Assembly (NCBI RefSeq): GCF_000585395.1
Contig: NZ_KK073875.1
Location: forward strand, 2,542,017-2,606,016
DNA length: 64,000 nt
Source: Saccharibacillus sacchari DSM 19268
GTDB taxonomy: Bacteria; Bacillota; Bacilli; Paenibacillales; Paenibacillaceae
Reading direction: 5' to 3'
A program made the position numbers and the translations under genes. Positions 63,643 to 64,000 of this stretch are shown here, piece after piece (position 1 is the stretch's first letter; each line of letters starts with the position of its first letter). The notes under the pieces are model-generated. The model made no database searches and had not been told where the DNA came from. It worked only from the letters and a program-made list of their open reading frames with translations.

Positions 63643-64000
63643 TTATTGCACCTTGTCGGCAGCAGCGCCGAGCAATGTCATGTAATCGTCAATCGTGTAA
63701 GCGATCGACAGCGGAGTCGGCGTTCCGGCTGCAACCAGCGGAGTGTCCGCCGCGATAAACGCTACGGAACCTCTTTCGATTGCCGGGATTTTACCGATCA
63801 GCGGATCGGCTTTGAGCGCTTCGTACAGCGCGTCGTCGCCGTAGCCGACAATGATGTCGACGTCGTTCAGCGCTTGCGCGTTTTCGGCGCTCAGTTCCAG
63901 CGAGTAGCTGGTTGGATCGGTAATCAGCGAAGTGATGCTTTCCGGGTAAGTCAGGCCCATCTCTTCCAGGAACGATACGCGGGTATCGACCGGCGTGTAG
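63643..64000 (-). CDS. Siderophore-binding lipoprotein, C-terminal part only
   Basis: The frame stays open to the right edge; the last 118 residues are visible. ALNDVDIIVGYGDDALYEALKADPLIGKIPAI and AYTIDDYMTLLGAAADKVQ match the C-terminal lobe of FecB/YfiY-like binding proteins. It ends five bases before the first permease, so it is the first gene of the operon. The start and lipoprotein signal lie outside the window. Confidence 0.88.
   Translation of the reverse strand, partial: YTPVDTRVSFLEEMGLTYPESITSLITDPTSYSLELSAENAQALNDVDIIVGYGDDALYEALKADPLIGKIPAIERGSVAFIAADTPLVAAGTPTPLSIAYTIDDYMTLLGAAADKVQ

Overview
The window looks like a chromosomal segment of a Gram-positive, spore-former-type Firmicute in the Paenibacillaceae (Paenibacillus or Saccharibacillus-like). 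Supporting this are SLH-domain surface proteins, AraR of the GntR/LacI fusion type with Bacillus-type operators, lipoprotein ABC binding proteins next to AraC regulators with a membrane sensor, HelD, many TTG/GTG starts with strong AGGAGG ribosome sites, and a base composition that looks mid-50s percent GC over most of its length. No rRNA, tRNA, CRISPR array or complete insertion sequence was seen.

Layout. 1-3230 is an AT-richer island with a large P-loop GTPase-like protein, preceded by a decayed copy of its own N-terminus and a tiny membrane protein. 3310-5931 pairs a MetE-like methyltransferase with an aldehyde dehydrogenase. 6065-9923 holds a WYL regulator, a VOC protein, a YczE-type membrane protein, a TPR protein and a VanZ protein with an extra C-terminal domain. 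10086-12152 is the most striking gene: a secreted SLH protein whose mature N-terminus is a nearly eukaryotic ubiquitin domain. Then come an ABC-F ATPase, a hydrolase and a second, repeat-rich SLH protein. 16857-22336 is the arabinose catabolic locus araR / araB-araD-araA with two AraR operators. 22633-24777 is a TetR plus 14-helix drug exporter pair. 24887-29329 has a second WYL-VOC pair, another VOC protein, a nitroreductase, and an RHH protein plus a second beta-clamp (DnaN paralogue). 29436-38492 is a mannoside uptake and degradation operon (GH125, binding protein, two permeases, GH38) with its GntR/LacI regulator. 38875-46908 is a mixed set: AlkA, esterase, DUF3237, GH-like secreted protein, VOC, XRE regulator, a decayed SDR remnant, aldo/keto reductase, TetR and DUF4260. 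46942-52997 has an orphan sugar-binding lipoprotein, a membrane AraC regulator, and a secreted PAP2-type phosphatase. 53833-60364 has HelD, a two-component system, a membrane hydrolase and an SRPBCC protein. The right edge is a siderophore ABC operon that runs out of the window.

The two main discoveries are (1) the ubiquitin-SLH fusion protein and (2) a family of six large (about 150-300 bp) nested palindromic elements in intergenic regions at about 18.2, 38.7, 45.8, 53.1, 53.4 and 60.5 kb. They share core sequence words, exist in short and long forms and in both orientations, and two of them are bracketed by outward-facing terminator hairpins. Secondary points are the beta-clamp paralogue behind an RHH protein, the GTPase with its broken duplicate, and a Gram-positive phosphatase carrying an autotransporter-type beta repeat.
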